A program made the translations under genes and the position numbers. From CAZWUW01 sp964636895 (lineage in GTDB: Bacteria > Bacillota > Thermincolia > Thermincolales > CAZWUW01), in the NCBI GenBank assembly GCA_964636895.1, contig CAZWUW010000011.1, positions 1 through 46,076 on the forward strand: a stretch of DNA of 46,076 nucleotides. The letters are read 5' to 3'. Numbering within the stretch: the stretch's first letter is position 1; each line of letters opens with the position of its first letter. Of this stretch, positions 16,280-22,753 are shown one piece after another. Under the pieces are notes generated by a model that was given only the letters and a program-made list of their open reading frames with translations, had not been told where the DNA came from and ran no database searches.

Positions 16280-16320
16280 TTGAGTCCCTCCTTATTATAC
16301 AAGCTTCGGCATTATACAAT
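16280..16320. repeat. 17-bp tandem duplication at the gatC stop
   Basis: On the minus strand GCCGAAGATTGTATAAT is followed immediately by GCCGAAGCTTGTATAAT, 16 of 17 bases identical. The first copy encodes the end of gatC; the second lies after its stop in the gatC-gatA gap. The pair occupies roughly 16285-16318. Confidence 0.75.
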
Positions 16321-16593
16321 CTTCGGCACCCGGAAACTGCCCTCTTCACGGGCCGGGGCGTTAGCCAGGGCATCTTCGTTAGACATATGTTCACCAACCC
16401 GATCCTCCCGAAACACGTTCTGCAACGGCAAAACATGGGCCATAGGCGGTACGTTCTCAGTATCCAGACGGTCCAGCATCTCTATATAGCCCAGAATATC
16501 ATTAAGCTGCCGGGCATACTTGTCTTTCTCCTCTTCGTTCAGTTCCAGGCGGGCAAGCAATGCCACGTGTTCAACCTGCTCCTTGGTCAGCAC
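16312..16593 (-). CDS. gatC: Asp-tRNA(Asn)/Glu-tRNA(Gln) amidotransferase subunit C
   Basis: Small stabilising subunit of GatCAB, 93 residues, wrapping between GatA and GatB. The family pattern is clear: VEHVALLARLELNEEEKD at the N-terminus, a helix LNDILGYIEMLDRLDT, then PMAHVLPLQNVFREDRV. The start is GTG at 16593 with AAGGACGGTG upstream. It is the first gene of gatCAB and has a good sigma-A promoter directly before it. The last codons form one copy of a 17-bp tandem duplication. Confidence 0.97.
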   Translation of the reverse strand: MLTKEQVEHVALLARLELNEEEKDKYARQLNDILGYIEMLDRLDTENVPPMAHVLPLQNVFREDRVGEHMSNEDALANAPAREEGSFRVPKIV

Positions 16594-16628
16594 TAGAATT
16601 CACCGTCCTTATTTATTCACGATATTTT

Positions 16629-16657
16629 ATTATAACAAATCACCCATCTTATGACAA
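16629..16657 (-). promoter_or_regulatory. Sigma-A promoter of gatCAB
   Basis: Minus strand TTGTCA (16652-16657), 17-base spacer, TATAAT (16629-16634); 36 bases upstream of the gatC start. Near-consensus. Confidence 0.85.
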
Positions 16658-16668
16658 CTATATCCAAC

Positions 16669-17592
16669 TTAATTAGTCTTATTCGTTTCTATAGTAACAT
16701 GCACTAATTCATTCAATGAATACAATTTATTTTTAGACTCTTCAATCGAATGATTATCGCTTGAAACCAATGCAATAATGCATGAATATGAATTATCAGC
16801 TACTTTCCACAAATGTAAATCAGTAATCAATGTATTTCCATCAAATTCTATTAATTTTTTTATTTTATTAGTTAATGAATCGTTGGAATTATAATCTAAA
16901 AGAATTCTTGAAGAATCCCCCAATAGTGCAAACGCCCACCGTGTTATCAGCATTGCACCCACTATACCCATAATTGGATCTAAAACATCGAGTTTATAAT
17001 ATTTAGCGCCAAGTAAAGCAATTATAGCAAAAACAGAAGTTACTGCATCAGCTATGACATGTAAATATGCTGATTTAAAATTTAGATCTTCATGTTCATG
17101 GTAATGAGTATGGTCATTATTTTGGTGTCCGTGATGGTGATTACTTTCACCAATATTAAAAATGACAGCACAAGCCAGATTAACAATTAAGCCAACTATT
17201 GCTACAATTAATGCTTGATTATATTGAATTGTTATTGGATTAATTATTCTGTCAACAGATGAATATATCATCATTATTGCAACCATACCAAGGGTTAATG
17301 CGCTTGTGTAGGCACCAAGAATTTCTATTTTCCAAGTCCCAAATACAAATTTATTGTTTTTAGAATATTTTCTTGCCAAAACATATGCAAATAGGGATAT
17401 CCCTAATGCAAAAGCATGCGTTCCCATATGTATACCATCAGCAAATAAAGCCATTGAATTGGTTATCAAACCAAACGCAATTTCTGCAAACATCGTAAAA
17501 AATGTTATAAGTACAACAATAAAAGTTTTCTTTTCTATGTGTTCCTTATTTTCACCAAAAGAATGGTGATGTTGCCATTGTTCGATATTCAT
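16669..17592 (-). CDS. CDF-family divalent-metal efflux transporter (DmeF-like)
   Basis: Inner-membrane metal/proton antiporter of 307 residues with about six membrane helices and a cytoplasmic C-terminal domain. It has the DmeF features: a His-rich start (EQWQHHHSF), FADGIHMGTHAFALGISLFAY in helix 2, and a His-rich loop (HHHGHQNNDHTHYHEHE, about 151-167) between helices 4 and 5. HVIADAVTS in helix 5 supplies a second metal-site pair. DmeF exports Co(II)/Ni(II). Its DNA is visibly AT-richer than all neighbours, with many AAA/TTA/ATT codons, which suggests recent transfer. It lies 71 bases after the CsoR-type repressor gene and is probably regulated by it. ATG 17592 with GGAGGGAG upstream. Confidence 0.9.
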   Translation of the reverse strand: MNIEQWQHHHSFGENKEHIEKKTFIVVLITFFTMFAEIAFGLITNSMALFADGIHMGTHAFALGISLFAYVLARKYSKNNKFVFGTWKIEILGAYTSALTLGMVAIMMIYSSVDRIINPITIQYNQALIVAIVGLIVNLACAVIFNIGESNHHHGHQNNDHTHYHEHEDLNFKSAYLHVIADAVTSVFAIIALLGAKYYKLDVLDPIMGIVGAMLITRWAFALLGDSSRILLDYNSNDSLTNKIKKLIEFDGNTLITDLHLWKVADNSYSCIIALVSSDNHSIEESKNKLYSLNELVHVTIETNKTN

Positions 17593-17663
17593 ACTTTAAC
17601 TCCTCCCTCAATAATTTTTCCATTTAAATACCACTGCAACTGGACGCGCTGAGCAATGGCCTT

Positions 17664-17930
17664 CTATAGATATTTGCCAAGGGCTGATTTCAGCCGCCGG
17701 ATTACTTCCTCACCATTACCGTCCCTGACTCCCTCCAGCACGCAGCCCTCCAGATGTCCCTCCAGCACCAGACGCCCCACCTTTTCCAGAGCAGCTTTGA
17801 CTGCACCAATCTGCAGCAATATTTCCTCGCAGGATTTTTCCTCATCCACCATGCGCTTTACAGCCTGGGCGTGGCCTGCAATCTTAGCCAGCCTGACACT
17901 GACATCTTTAGTATCAAAACAATTTGACAT
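17664..17930 (-). CDS. CsoR/RcnR-family metal-sensing repressor
   Basis: An 88-residue all-helical DUF156 repressor. Key residues Cys34, His59 and Cys63 reproduce the spacing of Cys36-His61-Cys65 of Mycobacterium CsoR, the Cu(I)-binding set. RcnR/DmeR nickel-cobalt sensors normally have His at the last position and an N-terminal His. The core helix CEEILLQIGAVKAALEKVGRLVLEGHLEGCV is typical. The ATG at 17930 has AGGAGG upstream. A G/C-tract inverted repeat and a sigma-A promoter lie directly before it, so autoregulation is likely. It is followed by a DmeF-like transporter, so the metal sensed is uncertain: copper by its residues, cobalt/nickel by its neighbour. Confidence 0.93.
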   Translation of the reverse strand: MSNCFDTKDVSVRLAKIAGHAQAVKRMVDEEKSCEEILLQIGAVKAALEKVGRLVLEGHLEGCVLEGVRDGNGEEVIRRLKSALGKYL

Positions 17931-17955
17931 ATAGCACCTCCTGATATTTAATGGG

Positions 17956-17979
17956 CATCCCCTCCCCCCGGTGGGGATG
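17956..17979. promoter_or_regulatory. CsoR-type operator
   Basis: CATCCCC (17956-17962) and GGGGATG (17973-17979) are inverted around a C/G-rich centre, the layout bound by CsoR/RcnR/FrmR repressors. It lies just downstream of the -10 box of the csoR-like gene. Confidence 0.75.
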
Positions 17980-17990
17980 TAACATATATA

Positions 17991-18020
17991 ATTATAAGAT
18001 TATTGACTACATATTGTCAA
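17991..18020 (-). promoter_or_regulatory. Sigma-A promoter of the csoR-like/CDF unit
   Basis: Minus strand TTGACA (18015-18020), 18-base spacer, TATAAT (17991-17996): both hexamers are consensus. Transcription would start inside or at the edge of the operator. Confidence 0.88.
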
Positions 18021-18037
18021 TAACCTGTACCGGGAGT

Positions 18038-18066
18038 TTGCATCAAATACTTTTTACCGTTATAAT
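18038..18066 (+). promoter_or_regulatory. Sigma-A promoter of the cadD-like gene
   Basis: TTGCAT (18038-18043), 17-base spacer, TATAAT (18061-18066), about 35 bases before the start codon. It diverges from the csoR promoter; the operator is about 60 bases upstream of its -35. Confidence 0.85.
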
Positions 18067-18100
18067 ATTAGCAGAATATATATAAAAAGGTTGTGATTAT

Positions 18101-18826
18101 TTGACCGGCGTAACTCCGGAAACAGTATTATGGATGCTTGGCTTAGGTATTACTTCTTTTAGCGTCACCAACATAGATGACCTTTTTGTGCTGGCCATGT
18201 TTTTTTCCAACCCCGCCTTCACCGTCAGGCAGGTGGTTATCGGCCAGTATATCGGCATTTCCCTGCTGGTCGCCATTAGCCTGGTCAGTTATTTCGTGGC
18301 CCTTTTGATTCCCACACCATGGATCGGACTAATGGGCTTCCTGCCCATATATATTGGGGTTAAACACATGCTGCAATTAAAGGCAAGTCCGGAAAAAACA
18401 GGGGCGCCGATGACCGAAACCAAAGCAGCGCCAACCTCAGCATATACACATCCACCCCAAACAGAAAACACATATCCGCTGCAAACAGAAAATACTTATC
18501 CGACGCAAACAGATGCAGGCCGGCTGGCAAAATATATAAACCCAAATATCGTTTCCGTAGCAACTGTTACCTTTGCCAACGGCGGCGATAATATCGGCGT
18601 ATACGTACCACTCTTCGCCGGCAGCTCAGCCCTGCAATTGGTCATACTGGTACTGGTATTTTTAGTCATGGTGGCGGTTTGGTGCGTACTGGGCTACTAC
18701 CTGGTAAATAACGCCATAGCAGGCGAGCAGATAAAAAAATACGGTCCCAGGCTGCTGCCGTTTTTTTTAATCGGCCTCGGTGTCTTCATTCTGTACAACT
18801 GCAAATCCTACACGCTGCTGCTTTAA
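18101..18826 (+). CDS. CadD-family cadmium resistance transporter
   Basis: Membrane transporter of 241 residues, PF03596 (CadD) type. An N-terminal block of three helices includes ITSFSVTNIDDLFVLAMFF and YIGISLLVAISLV. The C-terminal block begins with VATVTFANGGDNIGVYVPLF, the repeated N-x-DD/GGDN motif of the family. The family is usually about 205 residues; the excess is a central loop (about 105-138) built of three 8-residue repeats resembling NTYPxQTE, from a 24-bp DNA repeat. The start is TTG at 18101 behind AAGGTTGTG. Divergent from the csoR/CDF unit, it completes a metal-resistance cluster. Its stop shares TTAA with the convergent azlD stop. Confidence 0.9.
   Translation: MTGVTPETVLWMLGLGITSFSVTNIDDLFVLAMFFSNPAFTVRQVVIGQYIGISLLVAISLVSYFVALLIPTPWIGLMGFLPIYIGVKHMLQLKASPEKTGAPMTETKAAPTSAYTHPPQTENTYPLQTENTYPTQTDAGRLAKYINPNIVSVATVTFANGGDNIGVYVPLFAGSSALQLVILVLVFLVMVAVWCVLGYYLVNNAIAGEQIKKYGPRLLPFFLIGLGVFILYNCKSYTLLL
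18443..18514 (+). repeat. Three 24-bp repeats inside the cadD-like gene
   Basis: Three tandem in-frame 24-base units (18443-18466, 18467-18490, 18491-18514), each ending CAAACAGA, encode AYTHPPQTE-like octads in the cytoplasmic loop. The number may vary between strains. Confidence 0.8.
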
Positions 18827-19155
18827 TTGAAAAACTGCAAGAGGGCCATCACCGCCATCCCCGCCAGTAGCGTCCAAACCAGGCTGCGGGTTTTAAGGGC
18901 AACGGCAAAAGCCGGTACTGCCGCCAACAAGTCTTTGTTTTCCAGCCCCAGACTCAACTGCTGTGCCGGTTCCGGCATCAGCAGCGTCGGCATCAGAATG
19001 GCCGCCAGCACCGCCACCGGCACAAAGCCCAGCCAGCGGATGACCGGCGCTGGTATGTTCAGCTTGCTCAACACCACCATCGGCAACATCCGGGGCAGAT
19101 AATTGACCAGCCACATGCCAAAAATTACGAGGTAGATTTTTGTCTCTGTGGACAT
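18823..19155 (-). CDS. azlD: Branched-chain amino acid exporter subunit AzlD
   Basis: Small membrane partner of AzlC, 110 residues with about four helices (KIYLVIFGMWLVNYLPRMLPM, IRWLGFVPVAVLAAILMPTLL, then VPAFAVALKTRSLVWTLLAG). AzlCD pairs export branched-chain amino acids or analogues such as azaleucine. I put the start at ATG 19155, not the longer frame opening, because the family motif begins there and GGGGGTG lies upstream. It overlaps the azlC end by 31 bases, so translation is coupled. Confidence 0.92.
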   Translation of the reverse strand: MSTETKIYLVIFGMWLVNYLPRMLPMVVLSKLNIPAPVIRWLGFVPVAVLAAILMPTLLMPEPAQQLSLGLENKDLLAAVPAFAVALKTRSLVWTLLAGMAVMALLQFFN

Positions 19156-19817
19156 AAAAACACCCCCGCCGTTGCCGCCACAATAGTGGCGGCAATAATA
19201 TTGACCCCGCTGTCGGTGACTAAACTGATACCCACCGAAATCACCCCGGCTATCACCGCTACCCAAACAGCATTACGGTCTTTGATCTGCATGATAAGCA
19301 GGGCAATAAACATGGCCGACAGGGCAAAGTTCATCCCGAACCGGTTTATATCCGGAATCATATTTCCTATTGCGGCACCGATAACAGTGCTGACAATCCA
19401 GGACAGATGAGAAATAACATTAACCCCCAGCATAAAATCCCGGTCTGCTTCTTTTTTGTCAAATTCCGCCATATTCAGGGTGAAGGTCTCATCCGTAATC
19501 CCGAAGGCCAAAACACTTTGCATCGTGGAAGGCATTTTTTTCACATACGGCGCCATGGCGGCGCTAAACAGCAAATAGCGCAGGTTAACCAAAAAAGTAG
19601 TCAGCAAAATGGCGGGGATACTAGCCCCTGCGGCCAGGAGTCCCACGCCAATATACTGCCCCGAACCGGAAAACACCAAAAACGACATGAGGCCTGTCTG
19701 CACTACATCCAAACCTTTGCCCCGGGCAATAACGCCAAAGGCCAGCCCCAATGGCGCGTAGCCCAGCATAATCGGTACGGCCTGCTTGGCACCGGCAATA
19801 AATGAAACTCTCCCCAT
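19125..19817 (-). CDS. azlC: Branched-chain amino acid exporter subunit AzlC
   Basis: Large subunit of the AzlCD permease, about 230 residues and six or seven membrane helices. Diagnostic segments are AVPIMLGYAPLGLAFGVIA, SFLVFSGSGQYIGVGLLAAG, TTFLVNLRYLLFSAAMAPYV and LAFGITDETFTL. The ATG at 19817 follows AAGGTG with 7-base spacing; an in-frame GTG at 19841 is less well placed. It lies 48 bases after ligA on the same strand and may be cotranscribed with it. Confidence 0.94.
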   Translation of the reverse strand: MGRVSFIAGAKQAVPIMLGYAPLGLAFGVIARGKGLDVVQTGLMSFLVFSGSGQYIGVGLLAAGASIPAILLTTFLVNLRYLLFSAAMAPYVKKMPSTMQSVLAFGITDETFTLNMAEFDKKEADRDFMLGVNVISHLSWIVSTVIGAAIGNMIPDINRFGMNFALSAMFIALLIMQIKDRNAVWVAVIAGVISVGISLVTDSGVNIIAATIVAATAGVFLCPQRQKSTS

Positions 19818-19865
19818 AACATCACACCTTCTGCCATCCACTTGATTATTGCTTGCTGTAATTTT

Positions 19866-21875
19866 TTACTGATTATTTCTAACAAGCTTAAGAAACTCCG
19901 CCTCGTCCAATACAGTTATGCCTAACTCCCGGGCCTTGTCGTACTTACTACCGGGGTCCTCGCCGGCCACTACGTAATCAGTCTTTTTACTTACACTGGA
20001 ACTGACCTTGCCGCCCAGCTTTTCAATTATTTCCTGGGCCTCTTTGCGGCTGTAAAGCGTAAGGCCGCCGGTGAGGACAAATGTTTTGCCGGCCAGCGGC
20101 TGCTGATCCGTTTGCGCTTCAGTTGCGGCCATATTCACCCCGGCCTGGCGCAATTTATCAATCAGCGCCCGGTTGGCTGCTTCCCGGAAAAAAGTTACTA
20201 TGCTGACCGCAATTTTGGGTCCGATTTCGGGTATCCCGGTCAGGTCCTCTGCGCCGGTTTGCATCAACCCGTCCAAAGTACCACAGTGCCGGGCCAGGAT
20301 TTTCCCGGCCCGGGCGCCCACGTGCCTGATGCCCAAGGCAAAAATCAACTGCGCCAGGGAATTATTCTTGCTGGCGGCAATAGCACCCAGCAGGTTTTGC
20401 ACCGACTTCTTGCCCATTCGTTCAATTTTGACCAGTTCATCATATTTTTGATCAAGATAATAAAGGTCTGCCGCATCACTTATAAAACCCTGGCGGATAA
20501 GCAAAGTCACCAGACTGGGCCCAAGCCCCTCAATGTTCATGGCATCCCTGCTGACAAAATGGATAATCCCTTCCCTGCTCCTGGCCGGACACCCTTCATT
20601 AAGGCAGCGGACAGCTACTTCTCCCGCCGGCCGCAGTACTTGCTGCGCACAGTCAGGACATGTCTCCGGCATTTTAAAAACAGTCTCTGTTCCATTACGC
20701 TTTTCCGGTACTACACCAATGACTTCAGGTATAACGTCTCCAGCCTTATGAATGTAAACAGTATCGCCGATGCGAATATCCTTTTCCCGGATAAAATCCT
20801 CATTATGCAAAGTAGCGTTGCTTACTGTTGAACCGGCTACTTTCACCGGCTCCAGCACAGCAGTTGGGGTAAGAACACCGGTGCGCCCAACCCGCACAAA
20901 AATATCCTTAATTTTGGTCACTGCCTGTTCAGCCGGGAATTTGTACGCTGTTGCCCATCTGGGGCTTTTACTGGTAAATCCCAGCTCCGCCTGTTGGGCC
21001 AGATTATTCACTTTAATCACCATGCCGTCAATTTCATATGGCAGGTCATGCCTGTTGGCCTCCCATTCCCGGCAATACGCGATTACCCCATCAATATCGG
21101 AGAACTTTGTTGTATGCGGATTGACTTTAAAACCGAGGCTTTTTATCAACTCCAATCCCGCCAAATGGGTTTCCACCTGCCGGCCCGCAACTTGTCCCAG
21201 GGCATATAAAAAAATGTCCAGCGCCCTGCTGGCGGCAACCCGCGGATCCAATTGGCGCAGCGAACCTGCCGCAGCATTCCGCGGATTGGCAAAAACCGGT
21301 TCTCCGGCCTCATCCCGCTCCTCATTGAGCCGGATGAATTCCTTCTTGGGCATATACGCCTCACCCCGCACTTCCAGAAGCGGCAGCGCCTCTCTTAAGC
21401 GCAAAGGTATACTGGCGATTGTTTTCAGATTTTGCGTGATATCCTCTCCGGTTTCCCCGTCGCCCCTGGTAGCGCCCCGCACCAGCAAACCATTTTCATA
21501 AAGCAGAGAGACTGCCAGCCCGTCAATTTTTGGTTCTACCACATACTCCACCGGCCGTCCCTCCAGACCATTGCTTACCCGCCGGTCAAAGTCCCTGAGC
21601 TCCTGTTCATCAAAGGCGTTGCCCAAACTCAGCATCGGAGCAAGATGCCGGACACTGTTAAAGCCCCGGGCCAGTGTGCCGCCAACACGCTGTGTAGGGG
21701 ATTCGGGAATAACCAACTCCGGAAAAGCGCTTTCCAGCGCCGCCAGTTCCTTCATCAGCCCGTCGTATTCGGCATCAGTGATGCTGGGATTGTCCAGCAC
21801 ATAATAATTATAATTGTGTTCATTTATGAGTTCCCGCAACTCTTCTGCCTGCTGGACAGCCTGTTCCTTTTCCAT
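19866..21875 (-). CDS. ligA: NAD-dependent DNA ligase
   Basis: Seals nicks with NAD+ during replication and repair; 669 residues, as in other bacteria. Domain order: Ia domain (1-70), adenylation domain with Lys116 in EPKIDGLAVS and GATRGDGETGEDIT, OB fold, a four-Cys zinc finger (CPDCAQQV...CLNEGCPA), helix-hairpin-helix repeats (GIRHVGARAGKILA, LTGIPEIGPKIA) and a C-terminal BRCT domain (LAGKTFVLTGGL, GGKVSSSVSKKTDYVVAG). ATG 21875 with GGGGGCGA upstream. It lies 28 bases after amj in the pcrA-amj-ligA group; a pcrA-ligA pairing is also seen in Bacillus. Confidence 0.99.
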   Translation of the reverse strand: MEKEQAVQQAEELRELINEHNYNYYVLDNPSITDAEYDGLMKELAALESAFPELVIPESPTQRVGGTLARGFNSVRHLAPMLSLGNAFDEQELRDFDRRVSNGLEGRPVEYVVEPKIDGLAVSLLYENGLLVRGATRGDGETGEDITQNLKTIASIPLRLREALPLLEVRGEAYMPKKEFIRLNEERDEAGEPVFANPRNAAAGSLRQLDPRVAASRALDIFLYALGQVAGRQVETHLAGLELIKSLGFKVNPHTTKFSDIDGVIAYCREWEANRHDLPYEIDGMVIKVNNLAQQAELGFTSKSPRWATAYKFPAEQAVTKIKDIFVRVGRTGVLTPTAVLEPVKVAGSTVSNATLHNEDFIREKDIRIGDTVYIHKAGDVIPEVIGVVPEKRNGTETVFKMPETCPDCAQQVLRPAGEVAVRCLNEGCPARSREGIIHFVSRDAMNIEGLGPSLVTLLIRQGFISDAADLYYLDQKYDELVKIERMGKKSVQNLLGAIAASKNNSLAQLIFALGIRHVGARAGKILARHCGTLDGLMQTGAEDLTGIPEIGPKIAVSIVTFFREAANRALIDKLRQAGVNMAATEAQTDQQPLAGKTFVLTGGLTLYSRKEAQEIIEKLGGKVSSSVSKKTDYVVAGEDPGSKYDKARELGITVLDEAEFLKLVRNNQ

Positions 21876-21903
21876 TTCATCGCCCCCTTCCGTTTAACCT
21901 TCA

Positions 21904-22737
21904 CTAACCTATGCCTAAACTGCCGATAAGTTTCGCTACTAAGGCAATTAAAGCCGCCGCCGGCATAAAAAGCACCTGAGCCAGCAATGTACCGGCAATC
22001 CGGCTTAAGGCCAGATAAAAAGTCATATGCCTGACATCCGCAACCGGTCTGATACCTCTGGCCGCTTCATCGGTAATCGTGGCCACCCTTGGATCCACCA
22101 TAATTGCTGACAACACCTGGCCAATCCCATTTACCACCGCCGACATGGACAAGGTAGTGCGGGCAAAACCAGGCTCCATAATCCCGGCATAAAGAGCGGA
22201 CAATACTCCGGTGGTGAAGATCCCGGTAATCACAAAATTAAGCAGTAAAATACGTTTTGGAATCCCTTTTTCCCTGGCCCGCCTAGCCATATCAGCACTG
22301 GGCAGACGTACTTCGGTCAGCACCCGGCGCACCTTTTCCCTGGAAAAAGCTGCTTTAATCATGCCCACGATACTGCCTACCCGGTCAAAAAGCATAATAC
22401 TTCGCTCAAACACCTTGATAAAGCTCGGTATCATAATCGTCCCCAGTACTGTACCGACAGTAGCCGCTAACAGCACCAGCCGGAAATCGGCGCTAAGATA
22501 ACCAAGATTGCCCAGCCCTGTACCTGCCCTTTCAGCCTCATCAATGATGCTGCTCATCAATGGACCCTGGATGGTATTGGCCGTACTGGACACCAGAAAC
22601 AATAAATTCCACAGCGAAAAAGCTATAGCAATGCGCTTTGTGCTTACTCCAGCCGGCCGGACAGCGTAAGCCAGGGTGTTAAACATATGAATGATAACAG
22701 TTAAGGCCAGTACTGTGGCCAGCATGGCATTCAACAA
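21904..22737 (-). CDS. amj: Lipid II flippase Amj
   Basis: Polytopic membrane protein of 277 residues (six or more helices), matching the Amj/YdaH (DUF2837) family, the alternate lipid II flippase of Bacillus. Diagnostic segments include VIIHMFNTLAYAVRPAGVSTKRIAIAFS near the N-terminus, FRLVLLAATVGTVLGTIMIPSF and VDPRVATITDEAARG near the C-terminus. The start is TTG at 22737 with AGGGGG 6 bases upstream. It lies 16 bases after pcrA and 28 before ligA. In Bacillus amj is envelope-stress induced; here it appears tied to a housekeeping operon, possibly as the main flippase, which is an inference. Confidence 0.88.
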   Translation of the reverse strand: MLNAMLATVLALTVIIHMFNTLAYAVRPAGVSTKRIAIAFSLWNLLFLVSSTANTIQGPLMSSIIDEAERAGTGLGNLGYLSADFRLVLLAATVGTVLGTIMIPSFIKVFERSIMLFDRVGSIVGMIKAAFSREKVRRVLTEVRLPSADMARRAREKGIPKRILLLNFVITGIFTTGVLSALYAGIMEPGFARTTLSMSAVVNGIGQVLSAIMVDPRVATITDEAARGIRPVADVRHMTFYLALSRIAGTLLAQVLFMPAAALIALVAKLIGSLGIG

Positions 22738-22753
22738 AAATTACCCCCTGAGT

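Noticed and set aside
18001..18024. ATTGAC/GTCAAT inverted repeat as a separate operator
   Set aside because: It coincides with the TTGACA -35 box of the csoR-like promoter; the C/G-tract repeat is the better operator.
20112..21501. Long plus-strand open frames across ligA
   Set aside because: They are shadows of ligA: no ribosome sites, no recognisable domains, full overlap with a certain gene.
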